From positions 124,001 to 188,000 of the forward strand of contig JAGVSM010003622.1 of the NCBI GenBank assembly GCA_022494885.1: 64,000 bases of DNA, in the 5' to 3' direction. The first letter of the stretch is position 1; each line of letters begins with the position of its first letter. A program made the position numbers and the translations under genes. The notes beneath the pieces are model-generated. The model worked only from the letters and a program-made list of their open reading frames with translations. It made no database searches and was not told the origin of the DNA. The stretch comes from Micrasema longulum (lineage: Eukaryota > Arthropoda > Insecta > Trichoptera > Brachycentridae). Positions 1 through 12,700 of this stretch are shown here, piece after piece.

Positions 1-2
1 CT
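1..2 (+). CDS. kst: Possible last two bases of the preceding kst exon
   Basis: The window opens with CT followed at once by GTAAGT, a perfect donor. Exon 1 at 696 needs one base from the preceding exon, so a preceding exon ending at base 2 would fit. Only two bases are visible, so this is inference. Confidence 0.35.
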
Positions 3-695
3 GTAAGTCTGTCTAACATTATTGTACATAACGACGAGAGCGACGTCCTGCAGTACATGTTATTTCAGGAAAACCCCTAATTACGTTTTTAAATAAAGGT
101 AAAAAAAAAAATTCATTAATTTTTTTTTTTTTTAAATTTATGGAAAATGTTAAAACCATTGCAACTTTTTTAAATATCATATTATAAATATTTTTATAAT
201 ATGATATTTAAATTATAAATGTCCGTAAAGCAGCAACACACAAATTGTGTTTAAATTATAATTAATTTCATGTTTTGATTTAGCTTACAAACAAGTTGGT
301 ATAATAATTATTGACTAACTTCAGAGTTGCCAAAAACACAAAAATGGCTGCGATAATTGTCTGCAAAATTTTTCCTAAAATATCAACTAAGATTGAAAAT
401 TTCTGTGACAAAAAAGTCGATATAATTATTGAAACTAACTTCAGACACTCAAGCTGTCATGTTTCAGTGCGGATTGCAAACTTCTCCGGCGTTAATTGCG
501 TAAAAACGCATGTTAAATGTACTAAATTTTAAAAAATTCTATGGACCTCAAACGAGGGCGTAATTCTGGGGTTCACTGTATATAATGAAATGCTTGATTT
601 AAATATCTATGGCCAAAATCAAAAATTCTAGTAAACTCTCCCAACCCTTTAACATTATTTGTGATTCCCAAAAATTTGAAAACCGCGTATTTCAG
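3..695 (+). other. Intron before exon 1
   Basis: AT-rich. Apart from a short perfect hairpin at 172-209, I recognise no gene or element. The 73-codon open frame at 311-532 has no recognisable domain. Confidence 0.4.
172..209. repeat. Perfect AT-rich hairpin
   Basis: Arms of 17 bases (AAATATCATATTATAAA and its reverse complement) flank a 4-base TATT loop. It looks like a foldback or decayed mobile-element end; no function is implied. Confidence 0.7.
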
Positions 696-784
696 GCCGA
701 GGGCTGGAGGAGGCGCAGGACATGCTGGAGTTCAACAACCAGGTGGACAAGATCGAGTCTTGGATCAGAGACAAGGAGATGATG
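696..784 (+). CDS. kst: kst exon 1 (spectrin repeat, helix A)
   Basis: Acceptor TTTCAG at 690-695, donor GTGAGT at 785. Enters with two bases of a split codon and ends in phase 0. Carries the helix-A signature FNNQVDKIESWIRDKE. Confidence 0.95.
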
Positions 785-3700
785 GTGAGTCTTCATCGGC
801 AATCTAAAGTTCTGTGTGTGAAATATTAAAAAAAATGTTTTTATTAAAAATGCTTTGAAACTTAAATGATATTATGGAGGCCATCACCATCAAGCTGTAA
901 AGTTGACAGGGCCGAACACCGTTCTGGCCCGCAACGCACAACCCGACGCAACGTCAACTGCGTTCACTCTGCTTTCATCCTTCCTCTGCCAGTTCCATGT
1001 TTCACTTCCATGCATAAGTGTTGGGACTAAAACACCATTGCGCATTGCCAGTTCAACTTCGATTGACACAATTTTATTAGCGATTACTGTGCTTTAATTG
1101 CACCGTTCATTCTGCTGCCCAGATGCACAAATTCTTCTACTTGTAAATGACATAAATAAATAAGATACGTGCGCTTCTCTCTCTAGGTGAACGCGGCGGA
1201 CACTGGTCGCGATTACGAGCACTGCAGCGCCCTCCTCAGGAAGCTGGACGACTTGGACAGCGACATGAGAGTCGACGACAAGCACATCAAGAGCATCAGC
1301 GCCCTCGCCGACAAGCTTCTACAGCAGGTAAAAAGAAAAAGCTTATTTTCAGTTCACTAGGTTTTTTTTGGTTTTCAGTTCCGGATTTTTAAAACATCTC
1401 CGGCTTTTCCAGGGTCCGACGTCCGGACCGGCCGTGGCGCAGAGGAGAGACGCCTTCCTCAACAAGTGGCGCGCGCTCAGCGGGGCGCTGCAGGAGTACC
1501 GGGACAGCCTGGCCGCCGCCCTCGAGATCCACCAATACAACAGGTTTGCACTTTTTACAAACACGAACATTAACTTATCTTGAAAGATTTGATCTCTGTG
1601 TCTGATTATTGAATAACTAGCATATTTTTTGGCATTTAAGATTATACAGGAAGCATCGGAATTTCACAGAAAATATTATGTGAAAAAAAAAGCGTTTTGA
1701 AAAATAGGCATTTGCGTGTGGCCAATGGAATGACCATTTTTGCGGCAATTCAAAATTACAAATTTAAAAATATTTTTTATCCTATTAATAATTAGCAAAA
1801 AAAATCATTTTTATCCTACTAATAATTAGCAAAAAAAATATTTTTTAGCAAAAAATATTTTTTATCGTACTAATAATTAGCAATAAAAATTTTTTATCGT
1901 ACTAATAATTAGCAAAAAAAAATTTTTTATCGTACCAATAATTAGCAAAAAAATATTTTTTATCGTACTCATAATTAGCAATAATTTTTTTTTATGCATG
2001 TTAATTTATTTTTTTAATACAATGCTTGACATATAAATCAACATAATTATATAAAATCAGCTTTAAAACTAAAATAAACCTAATTATCAATGACATTCTT
2101 ACATGGTTACATCATTTTGCAAAAAGGTTAGAGATGGGACAAATTGATCAATGAAATCAATAAAAAAAGTATAAATATCTTATTCTTTTTATGAATAATT
2201 GTCTCAAACACACTATAATAGGCTTGTTTTTTCGTTTTTATTTCAATTTTCGAAAACAGAGTTTCATGTTTGTATGAAAACACTGATAAAATCAATTTGA
2301 TCGGTACATGGTTGGGGATCAGTAATTTCCCATGACTAGTGACATTAGTTTGTTAGCTGTTATTTTAATCAACCTACATTTTAAGGACTATAGGCTTTTC
2401 ACAACACGGAATGTTTTCGTAAAGTCCTCTCTTCCGTCGTTCTTCTCCATGGCCTAATATTATATCCGACTGTTTTCCGTCCAGGGATGTGCAGGAGACG
2501 GTGGAGCGCACGGCCGAGAAGGTGGCGCTGCTCAGCGGCGCCGAGCGCGCGCGCGACCTGCGCGGCGTGGAGCGCCTGCAGCGGCGCCGCGACGCGCTGC
2601 ACCGCGACGCCAGCGCGCTGAAGGCCAAGATGGACGTGCACGCCAGCGAGGCCCGCCGCCTCGCCACAAAGTAAGCGTCCGAACACCCGTCTGTCTCGTA
2701 CTTACTGCACTTCCTTCGGCATTTTCTCATGCGTTCGTTTCCGGTTCCAGGTACCCGGGCAAAGAACGCGCCATCATGGAGAAGCTGGAGGAGCTGCAGC
2801 AGGCCTGGCTCCAGCTGCAGGAGCTGCTGGAGCAGCGGCGACAGCAGCTGGATGACGCGCACACGGTGCACAAACTCGATGCAGACTTGAAGGTACGGCT
2901 CTCTCGAAGGAATGCAGTTCTGACAAGAGTCTTTTCTTCATACAGATGTATTTCCGTATTTTCACTCTGGATTATGTAATATTAAGCTATATTTTTTTTA
3001 CTCCATAGATATATACCACCGTTGTGTCTTTAGAGCCATAAACACGCTACTAGCTAACAGAGTCGCCCGTACGGAGAAAAACAATTCTATGATTATTAAC
3101 CACGAAGTTAGGTACAGATTATTAACCACAAAGTTAGGTACAGATTATTAAATATTATTACTCAGGGTTTAGCATTAATTAATAAGATTACAGCGATACA
3201 ACGGGCCGTATGTAGTAGGGTCGAGAATCGCAAGCACAAACTAAATTCTCGGGACACTTTTGTTCTATACAATAGAGCTAAAGGGGTTCTCTAGTGAACT
3301 ATCACTATTACAATAGTATACAAATACGATATTAATACTGCTGAAAAAAAAAACAAATTAGGTATGTTTTGGGGTGCAGAAAACGGGAATACGAGACCTC
3401 GATTTTGTCGATTTTAGTTAGGCATAATCAGTCTTTTTCGAGAGAGTGCCAGAAAAACTATGTTCATACTTTTTCATCAAATTTCTCTGCCACCGCATGT
3501 CCTCTTAATTCAGGTCTGAAATGTTTTAATAAATCTGTTTTTTTTCCCCCAGGAACTGGAGGTGTGGGTGGGAGAGACGGTCAAGAAGCTGGAGAGCAGC
3601 GAGCCGCCGTCCAGCGTGTCTGACGCAGAAGGGCTGCTGGAATTGCACCAGGAACGCAAGGTAAAAACACGGGAGAAGGGAATATATAATACCTGTCTTT

Positions 3701-6700
3701 TAGCCGGTTTGAGTGGTTATCAAGTATCACCACTCTGCCTGGGTTTGAAAATCCGTGTTTCTTTAATTCTTCCGTCGGTTGATTTTCGTGGAGCTAAAGA
3801 GCTGAAACCCTCGATGAATCTAAAGGTTTCAGCTTTCTTTTCTCACTTTCCCTGCACTGGCGCCTGATGCGTAAGACTGATCATCTTGCCTTAATGTATT
3901 CAATGATCAAGTATCGATGCAGTGCTCTAAGCACCACTGGGGATAGGAAAATGATAGTGACTCAGTTAAATTTTAATTTTGAAAATTAAATAGTAATATT
4001 TTCTTGTGATTCGATTTACCAAAATATTTTGGGTTTGCAACTCCCTATAAAAAAATGTATATAAAACAACCCATTATACTGTTTCCCCGTAAGAGCAGGC
4101 AAAGAGGATAGGCCGCCATATAACTCTGCCTTAGCATACAGATTTCGCTTCTTCTACATTCCTGCATCTTCTCATGTCGTTCAAAGAAATGAGGAATCAA
4201 ATTTTGCTAGATCGAGGTTGGAACCCGAACCTTTCATCTCCGAATCCGCGACCCCGCAACGAGAATGTCCTCAGACTTGATATGTATTTGTCGCCAATTC
4301 GCAGGCGGAGATCGACAACAGGCAGAAGAGCATATCGGCGCTGGCCTCCGAGGCCCTGAAGCTGCCGCTGCCCGAGGACGAGGACCGCGAGAAGCGGCCG
4401 CGGAGGCTGGCCGAGCTCGCCTCGGAGCTCACCAACGCCTGGGACCAGAGGCGCGACCACCTCACCCAGGTAAGCGATGCTATGATAACAAAGAGGCCCT
4501 TCGTCCGTCCGCAATTATGAACGCTATCTTCATCGGTACATGTCCAGACGGTATAAACTAACATAGATATTTTTGTATAAAAATGTGTATATTTGACAAC
4601 AATATTTTGAGTTTGTCCAAATTTTTGTAGACAAGGACTGGATTGAACTCCCTGGGGAGCTGTTTATATTAACATATTACAACAGAGATGAAGAACATGT
4701 AAGGGAAGTCCAGGCATCTACAGGGCTTATGACCTGTCAATGGCTGGTTTAAGTGGCCACTTTCCACACTGTGTAACATTCACCATTCTGCCTATATTTG
4801 AACATCTATATTCCTTCAATTCTTTCATCTGTTGATGTTTGTGAAGTTAAAGAGCTGAAACCTTTATTTATGCGGGTGAGATTCAACTAATTGAATTATT
4901 TCACCTACATACTAGACTAGGCAACTCCTGAAAATATTATTTTTTCAATTTCTATACTTCTTCATGGACCAGGTAATTTATCAACAATATTACTATATCA
5001 CCTTCTCTTAAATGTTCTTCATCTCTGTTGTAATATGTGTGTATATTTGCATGAAAACACAAGTATCTTCGTACGTAACCTGTAATTGTACACGTTTTAA
5101 AAAAAATTAATTATAAACATAAAATAACTGGAAATTAAAGTAAGTAAAGTAGTAATCGGCTAGTTCATTGGCTCATTGCTGGCGCTGGGCGCGCTTTATT
5201 CATTTTTTTTTATATTTGGAGAAAAATACATGATTTATAAGAAATAGTAGACTAATACCCGTATGCAGAGACAAACCTTGAGGTGAGGAAAGTACATTCT
5301 ATTGTCTTCACCTTCGGGTTATTCTCTGCATTTGAAATTAGAATGTACTTTCCTCACCTTATGTTTTGTCTCTGCATACGGGTATAAGTATTGAACTAAA
5401 ATTTGTTGCAAGAATTTGAAGATAATAAGTTGAGCACAAAAGTGGCCGAAGCGAAATTTTATTTTTTTATTTTGAAAAGAAATACAAGCTTTTTAAATCA
5501 CATACATTTTTGTGACATTTTCATTTATTTATTCAGATATTTAGAACATTACAGAAAAAAGACCCAATTCATTCTAAATACAATAATAGATCACAAATTA
5601 CAATAGATAGTAAAATAATATAACAAAATGTAAAAAGATAAATTACAAGTTAGAAAGTGCTTTCCTAAGGGAAGGCCCACTGTCGTGAAATATGTCGACA
5701 TCCGAGGCGATGCGATTAAGTAGCAAGATTGCTACCATCGGCAGGTTGGTTCTGCATCGCGGTAGGTAAAACAATCGCCGCTGTCTTTGTCGAAGATAGT
5801 TATCAGGCACGAACAGACCTACATCCATCGGAATTTCTGAGTTATGTATGCGACCACCGATCACCCGGAAAAAGTGAACACCCAAATGAACGTCCCTCCT
5901 CCTCCATAATGACTGATAGCCTAGCGTCCCCAGTAAAAAGTCGGTTGGGAAGAGCCGAGGATAAAAATAAAGCACATTATTAAAATATCTAACAAAGCTG
6001 TAAAATTATTAGGATTTGTACTTGGAACCGGAAAAGATTTTAATAATATAAACACATTAAAATATCTTTACACATCTCTAGTTAGAAGCCAACTAGATTA
6101 TAATTCTCCAATATGGTCACCTTATCAAATCACTTTCTCAGATTCTATTGAGAGAATTCAGAATAAATTTCTTAGATATATTCATTTTAAGATGGGTTTT
6201 TCTACTAATCAATTAAATTATAACAAAATTTTAGACTCTCTTAAATTAACTAAATTGCAAGAACGAAGAACATCGACCGATCTTACGACTTTATATAAAA
6301 TAATAAAACCAATGTTTGATACCCCCGATCTACTGAAGTTGATTTCATTCTATGTACCACCTAGATTAAGCAGAACATCTACAATATTTTATTGTCAAAA
6401 TTGTCGAACGGTAGCTCAATATAACTCACCTGTTGTTAGATTACAGAATACCGGGAATGAATACGCATCACATTTTGATATATTTAGTTTATCTCTGCCT
6501 AACTTAAAAAATAAAGTGACCAACATATTTTTATCAAAAAGAGCAAATCATCTTCAGAAGATTGGGTTGGAATAGTTATAATTTGATTGATTAATGTATT
6601 TTGTTATTGTATCATTTCTTTAAAATATATATGTATTTCAAGTAATTCATAATGTGTACAGTACGAGTATATTAATATTTCATACTCGATTTTTTTTAAA

Positions 6701-9700
6701 GTATTTTTATTTTTAAGCACTCTTTATACCACATATATGTAAATGGCAGAAATGCCGTATATAAATAAATAATATCCACACTCTTTTCGGTACAGATAGC
6801 GCAGAATTTTTTTCTGCACTCTCTCCACCATCAAAGAGTATCGAGTCTCACGTGGATCATTATCATCATCATTCCTTTATTTCTATGTAAAATTATGCCT
6901 TCGGTAATACTTAATAAAAAATAAATTATCAAAATACTTCAGTTGAAACATTTTTTTATAGAATTGTATTCTCTTTTTTTTTAAAGAAGATAATTCTGGT
7001 TGTTATATTCAATTTATAACAACATCTTATTTACGTTTTTATGACCTTCAGACCTGCCCTTATCGTTTTCGGTAAGGGCAGCAATAGTTTTAGTGAAATC
7101 ATTGAAAAAAAAAAAAAAAAAAAGAACAATCCCCAATTATTAGTTTTTACAACTTTTCTGCAAGTACACTAGTATTGATAGTGTAGCAAATTAATTTTAT
7201 TTTTATGTAATTCCTATTTTTTCCATACATTTTTCATTTCCTCACTTTGGCGTTTTCCTCAGTTTTACTCTGTTCTTTCTTTCTCCCTTGAAAAACGTAA
7301 AAAGGGGGTTTTACTGTAGTTTTATTACTCCTGCGATAAACATTTGTTTTCCAAAGTAGATTTTAGTGCACCGTTCACCCTGTTCCCGGCACTCACCCTC
7401 CTTTCAATATCTTTATCGGCCTTTCCGTCCCTAGTAAACATACTTCCCAGGTACACAAATTCTTCTACCTGATTCAGAATATCTCCGCTCACGCTGATCT
7501 CACATTTAGTTATATTTTCGTCCCTTTCAAAAACCATCACTTTCGATTTATCAACATTCATAAGCAAATCGCTTTTCTTGCAAACATTGTAGACTTTTGT
7601 TACCAAGAATTGAAGGTCTTCTTTGCTGCTAGCAATATTGTTAAGCCCCGCTAAATAATTTGCTGCTTGTCATTCCAGACTCACCAGTTGCAGCTGTTCA
7701 AGGAACAGGCACGACAAACGGAGGACTGGCTCGCCGCGAAAGAGGCATTTCTCAACAATGACGATCTCGGCGACTCCTTACCCGGTAAATTCTCTACTCC
7801 TTAACTCATTCTGCCCACTGCAGTAGGGCACCACAAAACTGACCTTCGTTTTATCCTCCCCAGCTGTGGAGGCGCTGATCCGCAAGCACGCGGAGTTCGA
7901 CAAGCTGGTGCGCGCGCAGGAGAGCAAGGCCGCAGAGCTGCACAAGTTCGCCGAGGAGCTGCTCGGCTACGGGCACTTCGACCGCGCGTACATCGAGCGC
8001 AGGCTCGCCGCGGTGGCCGCGCGCCTCACCAAACTAAAGGTTTTTATAAAGCACCATTTGTATGTTTGTTTATATGTTATTGTGGTTCTCTTGTTAACCC
8101 GGTTTTACGTTGAAAATTTATAGTCATATTGTTAACTCGAGACAAGATCATCTGAACTTTTTTGGTTTAAGTTTGCAACAGTTTAAACGAGCACTAAATA
8201 AATAGTCCAGATCTTGTCTCGATGTCCCTTATGCTTCTTTTCTTTTTTAAAAATGTTTTTAACTATTCTTTTATAGTAATATTAAAACCCTATAAATTGT
8301 ATAAATGGTCCGTCAATAAATAAATAAATAACAGTTACAGGCAATCTTATTTTGAATTTACTATGAATAAATTGTTGTTAGTTATTTATTTTATTTTATT
8401 TTATTTATTTGGATAACCAACAGCTATAATTATCTTTTATATATATTACAAAACAAATAAGCCAATTACAGGTTTTCACAAGTAGCGTCACAGTGAGTTA
8501 AAAAAGATTCTCAAACATAAAATGAATAGTGATTAAATGTAAATTCAAAAGAAAAGAAAAAATACTACGAATTATTTCGAAAGCAAACGTACGTCATTAA
8601 GATTATTTGCAAATAAATCTATGTTAAATGATTTATTTATTACATTAAAATTATTAAAAGTTTGCCATAAATATGAATTTTGCCTATAATTAGATGAAAC
8701 AAGAGGTGTGGAGGAGAGGGTTATTTCTTAAAACTTTGGAAGGAACATTGATAGAAAGTTTGCAAAGTAGTTCAGGACAGTCAATTGAACCAGAGGCAAT
8801 TTTAAGTAAATAAATTGTATCCGCTATTTCACGACGTATTTGCAGAGGCAATAGGTGATGTTTTTTACATATATGAATATACTGGTGGGATTTAAACTCA
8901 AGTTTCAACCGGAAACACATGAACTTTACGAATTTTTTAAAAATATTTTCAATGCGTGATATCTGCACATTGTACATTGGATTCCATATTTGAGATGCAT
9001 ATTCTAAGTTGCTTCGCACTAATGTACAGTAAAGTAAAGTGTCTTTGCCATAGTGAACGACGTAGAGCTACGCGCAACAAAGCCAAGCGCACGCGATGAC
9101 TTTTTTATGATGCTGTCAACATGGGCGTCGAAAAGTAATTTACTATCATGGAAGACTCCTAGATCCTTTACACATAATGAGCGTTGGAGGTTTTGACCCT
9201 TAAACACATAATTAGTACGTAAAAATTTTACTTTGCGACTAAATGTAATAACTGAACACTTAGAAGGATTAAGGTCCAAGCAGTTGGAGTTGCAGTAATC
9301 CTCTAGACGGTCGAGATCTGACTGCAGATCAAAGACATCAGCTGGGGAGATAAGATGATAAGATGTTGTTGAAACCTGTCGTTTTTCTTCTGCAGGAGGC
9401 GTCGGAGGCCCGCGCCAAGGTCCTCCAGCAGTCCCGGCAGCTGCAGCAGTTCTTGCGGGACCTGTACCACGAGCACGAGTGGCTCGCCCTCAAGGCCCAG
9501 CTTGTCAACGACCAGAGCTACAAGTCAGTACATGTTTTTCTCAATATTTCCAGCATGTCCAAACGTTTGTCGACGGTCTGGATTCCACTTCCTAGGGTAT
9601 TATTTTGATTGAAATTTATTGCAACAGGAGGTGAAACATTCTGGAGAAAGGAATAATTATTGTCATTGCAAAAAGGCAGCAAAATCACGAAATTAGATAA

Positions 9701-12700
9701 TTATAGGCTTTAAAATATAGAACATTTAAGTTTGTAAGTGAAAGTTCTCGATGGAAGTTCATTGTAATTTATTATATAAATAAAAGACGAGTGATACTCT
9801 AATCCACAAATTTGGAATATCCAGTGACCGGTTTCATCGCTTTCGCGACATCTTCGAGACTGGTATCTTTATTAAATGGTTCAATGTATTTATACTTTTT
9901 ACATAAGACCATAATTACTTTCATGCGTCATATTGCAAGACATATAGCGCTCCACGCGGCCGTTTTTAGCACTATTAATTACTAGAACAATGCGGCCAGT
10001 TGACATTTCAATTGAGTACCTAATATCGACTGAATTCATAGTGGTATTTTTTATTTATATTTTAATGAATTATATATTAAAGTAATGGATAATATATCTT
10101 TATAATATAATGGATCACGAAGTTACATAATTTGAGTTGATTTCATGTATGAGAGTTGTTGTATCACAGAGAACCACAGAAAAATATCAATTTATAGTAT
10201 TTTATTTATTTTATTTTTGTTTATTCAGAAAAACAACAGCAATACAAAAAAATATACACAACATTATAAAAAAAAACATAAAATAAAGCCAAATCAGTTT
10301 TCCACATAAATACAATTATAAAAATCCAGTTCAGTTAGATATTAATTCATAGAAGTGCATGTGTGCGAGTTTTTTTTGTGTGAGGATGCGTGTGTAAAAA
10401 AATTGGAGTGTGGTTTTGGTAGGTATGTGAATATGTGTGTGATTGTATATGGGTGTGAGGGTAGGTTTATGGACAGGGTGAGTGTGTGTTTGATATGAGT
10501 GAATAGAAACAACTTAAATTTATAATGAAAAAATATTATTTTTTTTATAAAGAAACATAACTTTTTTCATTTAATAGTTATTGAACAATACATTATAATT
10601 ACGCATCAAGCGAATCAGAGGAGAGTTCTGTGCATAGTTAGTATATATTACTTACATTATATTATGTACCTCCTATGTGGGTACAAATATATGATATTTT
10701 TTATAGCTTACCTGTAAACAAAATCACCATTCGCCACTGCCTGATAGAGACATACATGATTCTCAACAGTCGCTATGGCTGCCTGAATCTGATCCCATGT
10801 TTAAGCTAAAAGCACAAGATGCTTGTCTTCTGCTCGATTTAGACACACTCTAAATATTTTATTATTTTCAGAGATCTCTCGAATCTTCAGAGCAAGATCC
10901 AGCGCCACGCCGCCTTCGAGTCGGAGCTGAACGCCAACCATGACAGAATCCACGCCGTGGTCAGGAATGGTGAAGAACTCATCAGTGAGTATTGTTTTAT
11001 TTATTTATTTATACATCAACGGTTTAAAGAACCTTTTACAAATAAATAATAATTCACATAAATAATCACAGCAGTGCACAATGATAATGTAGTTCATAGT
11101 ATGAAATAATAGAATAATTTAAACTAAAAAAATTTGTGAACATGTAATACAAAAAACAAAAAAGTCAAACTAAAAAAGAAACATAACATCTCTAAATAAA
11201 AGATAACAATAACCATGAGAAAATCTTTTGTTCTAAATATAAATATAACACAGTAAAGTTGAGAATAACCAGATAATAATAATAACAAAAATTAATACAA
11301 CATTAGTACTTTTAAAAAATATATGTTTTTTGAGCAATAAAATAAAAAAACGAAAAATAAACTTAAATCAAATAAATAATACCTTTATTTAGTAAAATCA
11401 TCATCATCAGTTGGTTGGAAGAAGTTGCCATTTGGCAATAAATCCACCAATGTACAATTTAAATTTTGTCTAACATGTTAAAATAAAGAAATAAACAATC
11501 ACGTATTCGAGGAAACAAGGTTAAATTCAATAATATATTTAAAAATAAATCCATTATTTTTCTAAAAAATAACGAGTGAGAATACGTTTTATTCATGAAC
11601 AGAATTTGTATTGAAAATCTCGAATGTTTGTTCTTATTCATTTCCATACCTTTGTATCCCGGGTACTGGGCATAGGTGAGTGCATTTCGAAGATAGTCCG
11701 TGAATTGTTGCAATTTTTTTATATTTATTTGACTACAGTAAAACCCTCTTTTACGTTTTTCTAGGGAGCAACAAAAAAAGTGTAAAACTGAGGAAAATGA
11801 AAAACGTATGGAAAAAATGAAATTACATAAAAAAAAATTTTTACTAGACCATACTAAATAGACTGCACAAAAAAATGTAAAAAGTGCCATAATTATGGAT
11901 TAATTATTAAAAATATTTTGTATTTTTATAATCAATACTGTAATGTGTTTTTTTTTATTGAATAATAAAAAAAAACATGTTTAAATAATTTTACGTGGGT
12001 ACATGAAAATAAAATTTGTTTTTCCCCTTAATATTGGGAAATTTTATTTAAATGGTATCACTTTTTTTAGTATGGCACCACATAATTTCAGCTGTCATTT
12101 ACATCGCGGCAAAAATGTTTCACACTTTTATGGTAACTGTTTAAATATCTTCTTTTCACATTATGTTTATAACTTTAAATAATATTTCTATTGCCAAATT
12201 TTTAAACTTTCTGCATCGTAATTTATTGATGTAAAGACTTAATTCTTCCTAAACATGCGTCAACTGCATGTCACAATTTAGTAAAATGTCAAAATTAGAC
12301 ACTTCAACAAAATGGTCAATTACACTGCACCTACTTTGAATTTAGTATAGTCAAGTGTCGAATTTTCTTAAAGGCTATTTTGGATTTTATTTTGATACGT
12401 TTTTCAAGCAAATACAATCTTAGTGACGTCCCAATGTCTTTTGAGGTTGGATTTTCTTTGTGTCCTCATACAACAAAACAAAAACGACATATTGACATTT
12501 AACTAAATTGTGACTACGATCAACGGAACCTTTAACAATCCACTTAACCTCTCTTTTCCGTCGCAGAAATGGAGCACTACGCCCAGCAGGAGATCGGCGA
12601 CCACGTGGACGGGCTGGAGAGCGGCTGGAGCGGTCTGCAGCACGGCGCGGCGGAGCGGCGCGAGCGGCTGGCCGACGCCTACCAGGCGCGCGTGTTCCTG

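Noticed and set aside
4197..4564. Long minus-strand open frames over exon 7 and similar shadows over exons 4, 5, 12-15, 17, 24, 26, 27, 29 and 30
   Set aside because: They are antisense shadows of GC-rich spectrin exons; splice sites and conserved protein are on plus.
10330..10500. TG-rich tract as a CRISPR-like or regulatory repeat
   Set aside because: No regular unit or spacer structure; resembles GT-rich LINE 3' UTRs elsewhere in the window (16465, 29100).
11459..11890. 143-codon minus open frame
   Set aside because: Phe/Ser/Ile-rich translation of AT-rich repeat sequence with no domain.
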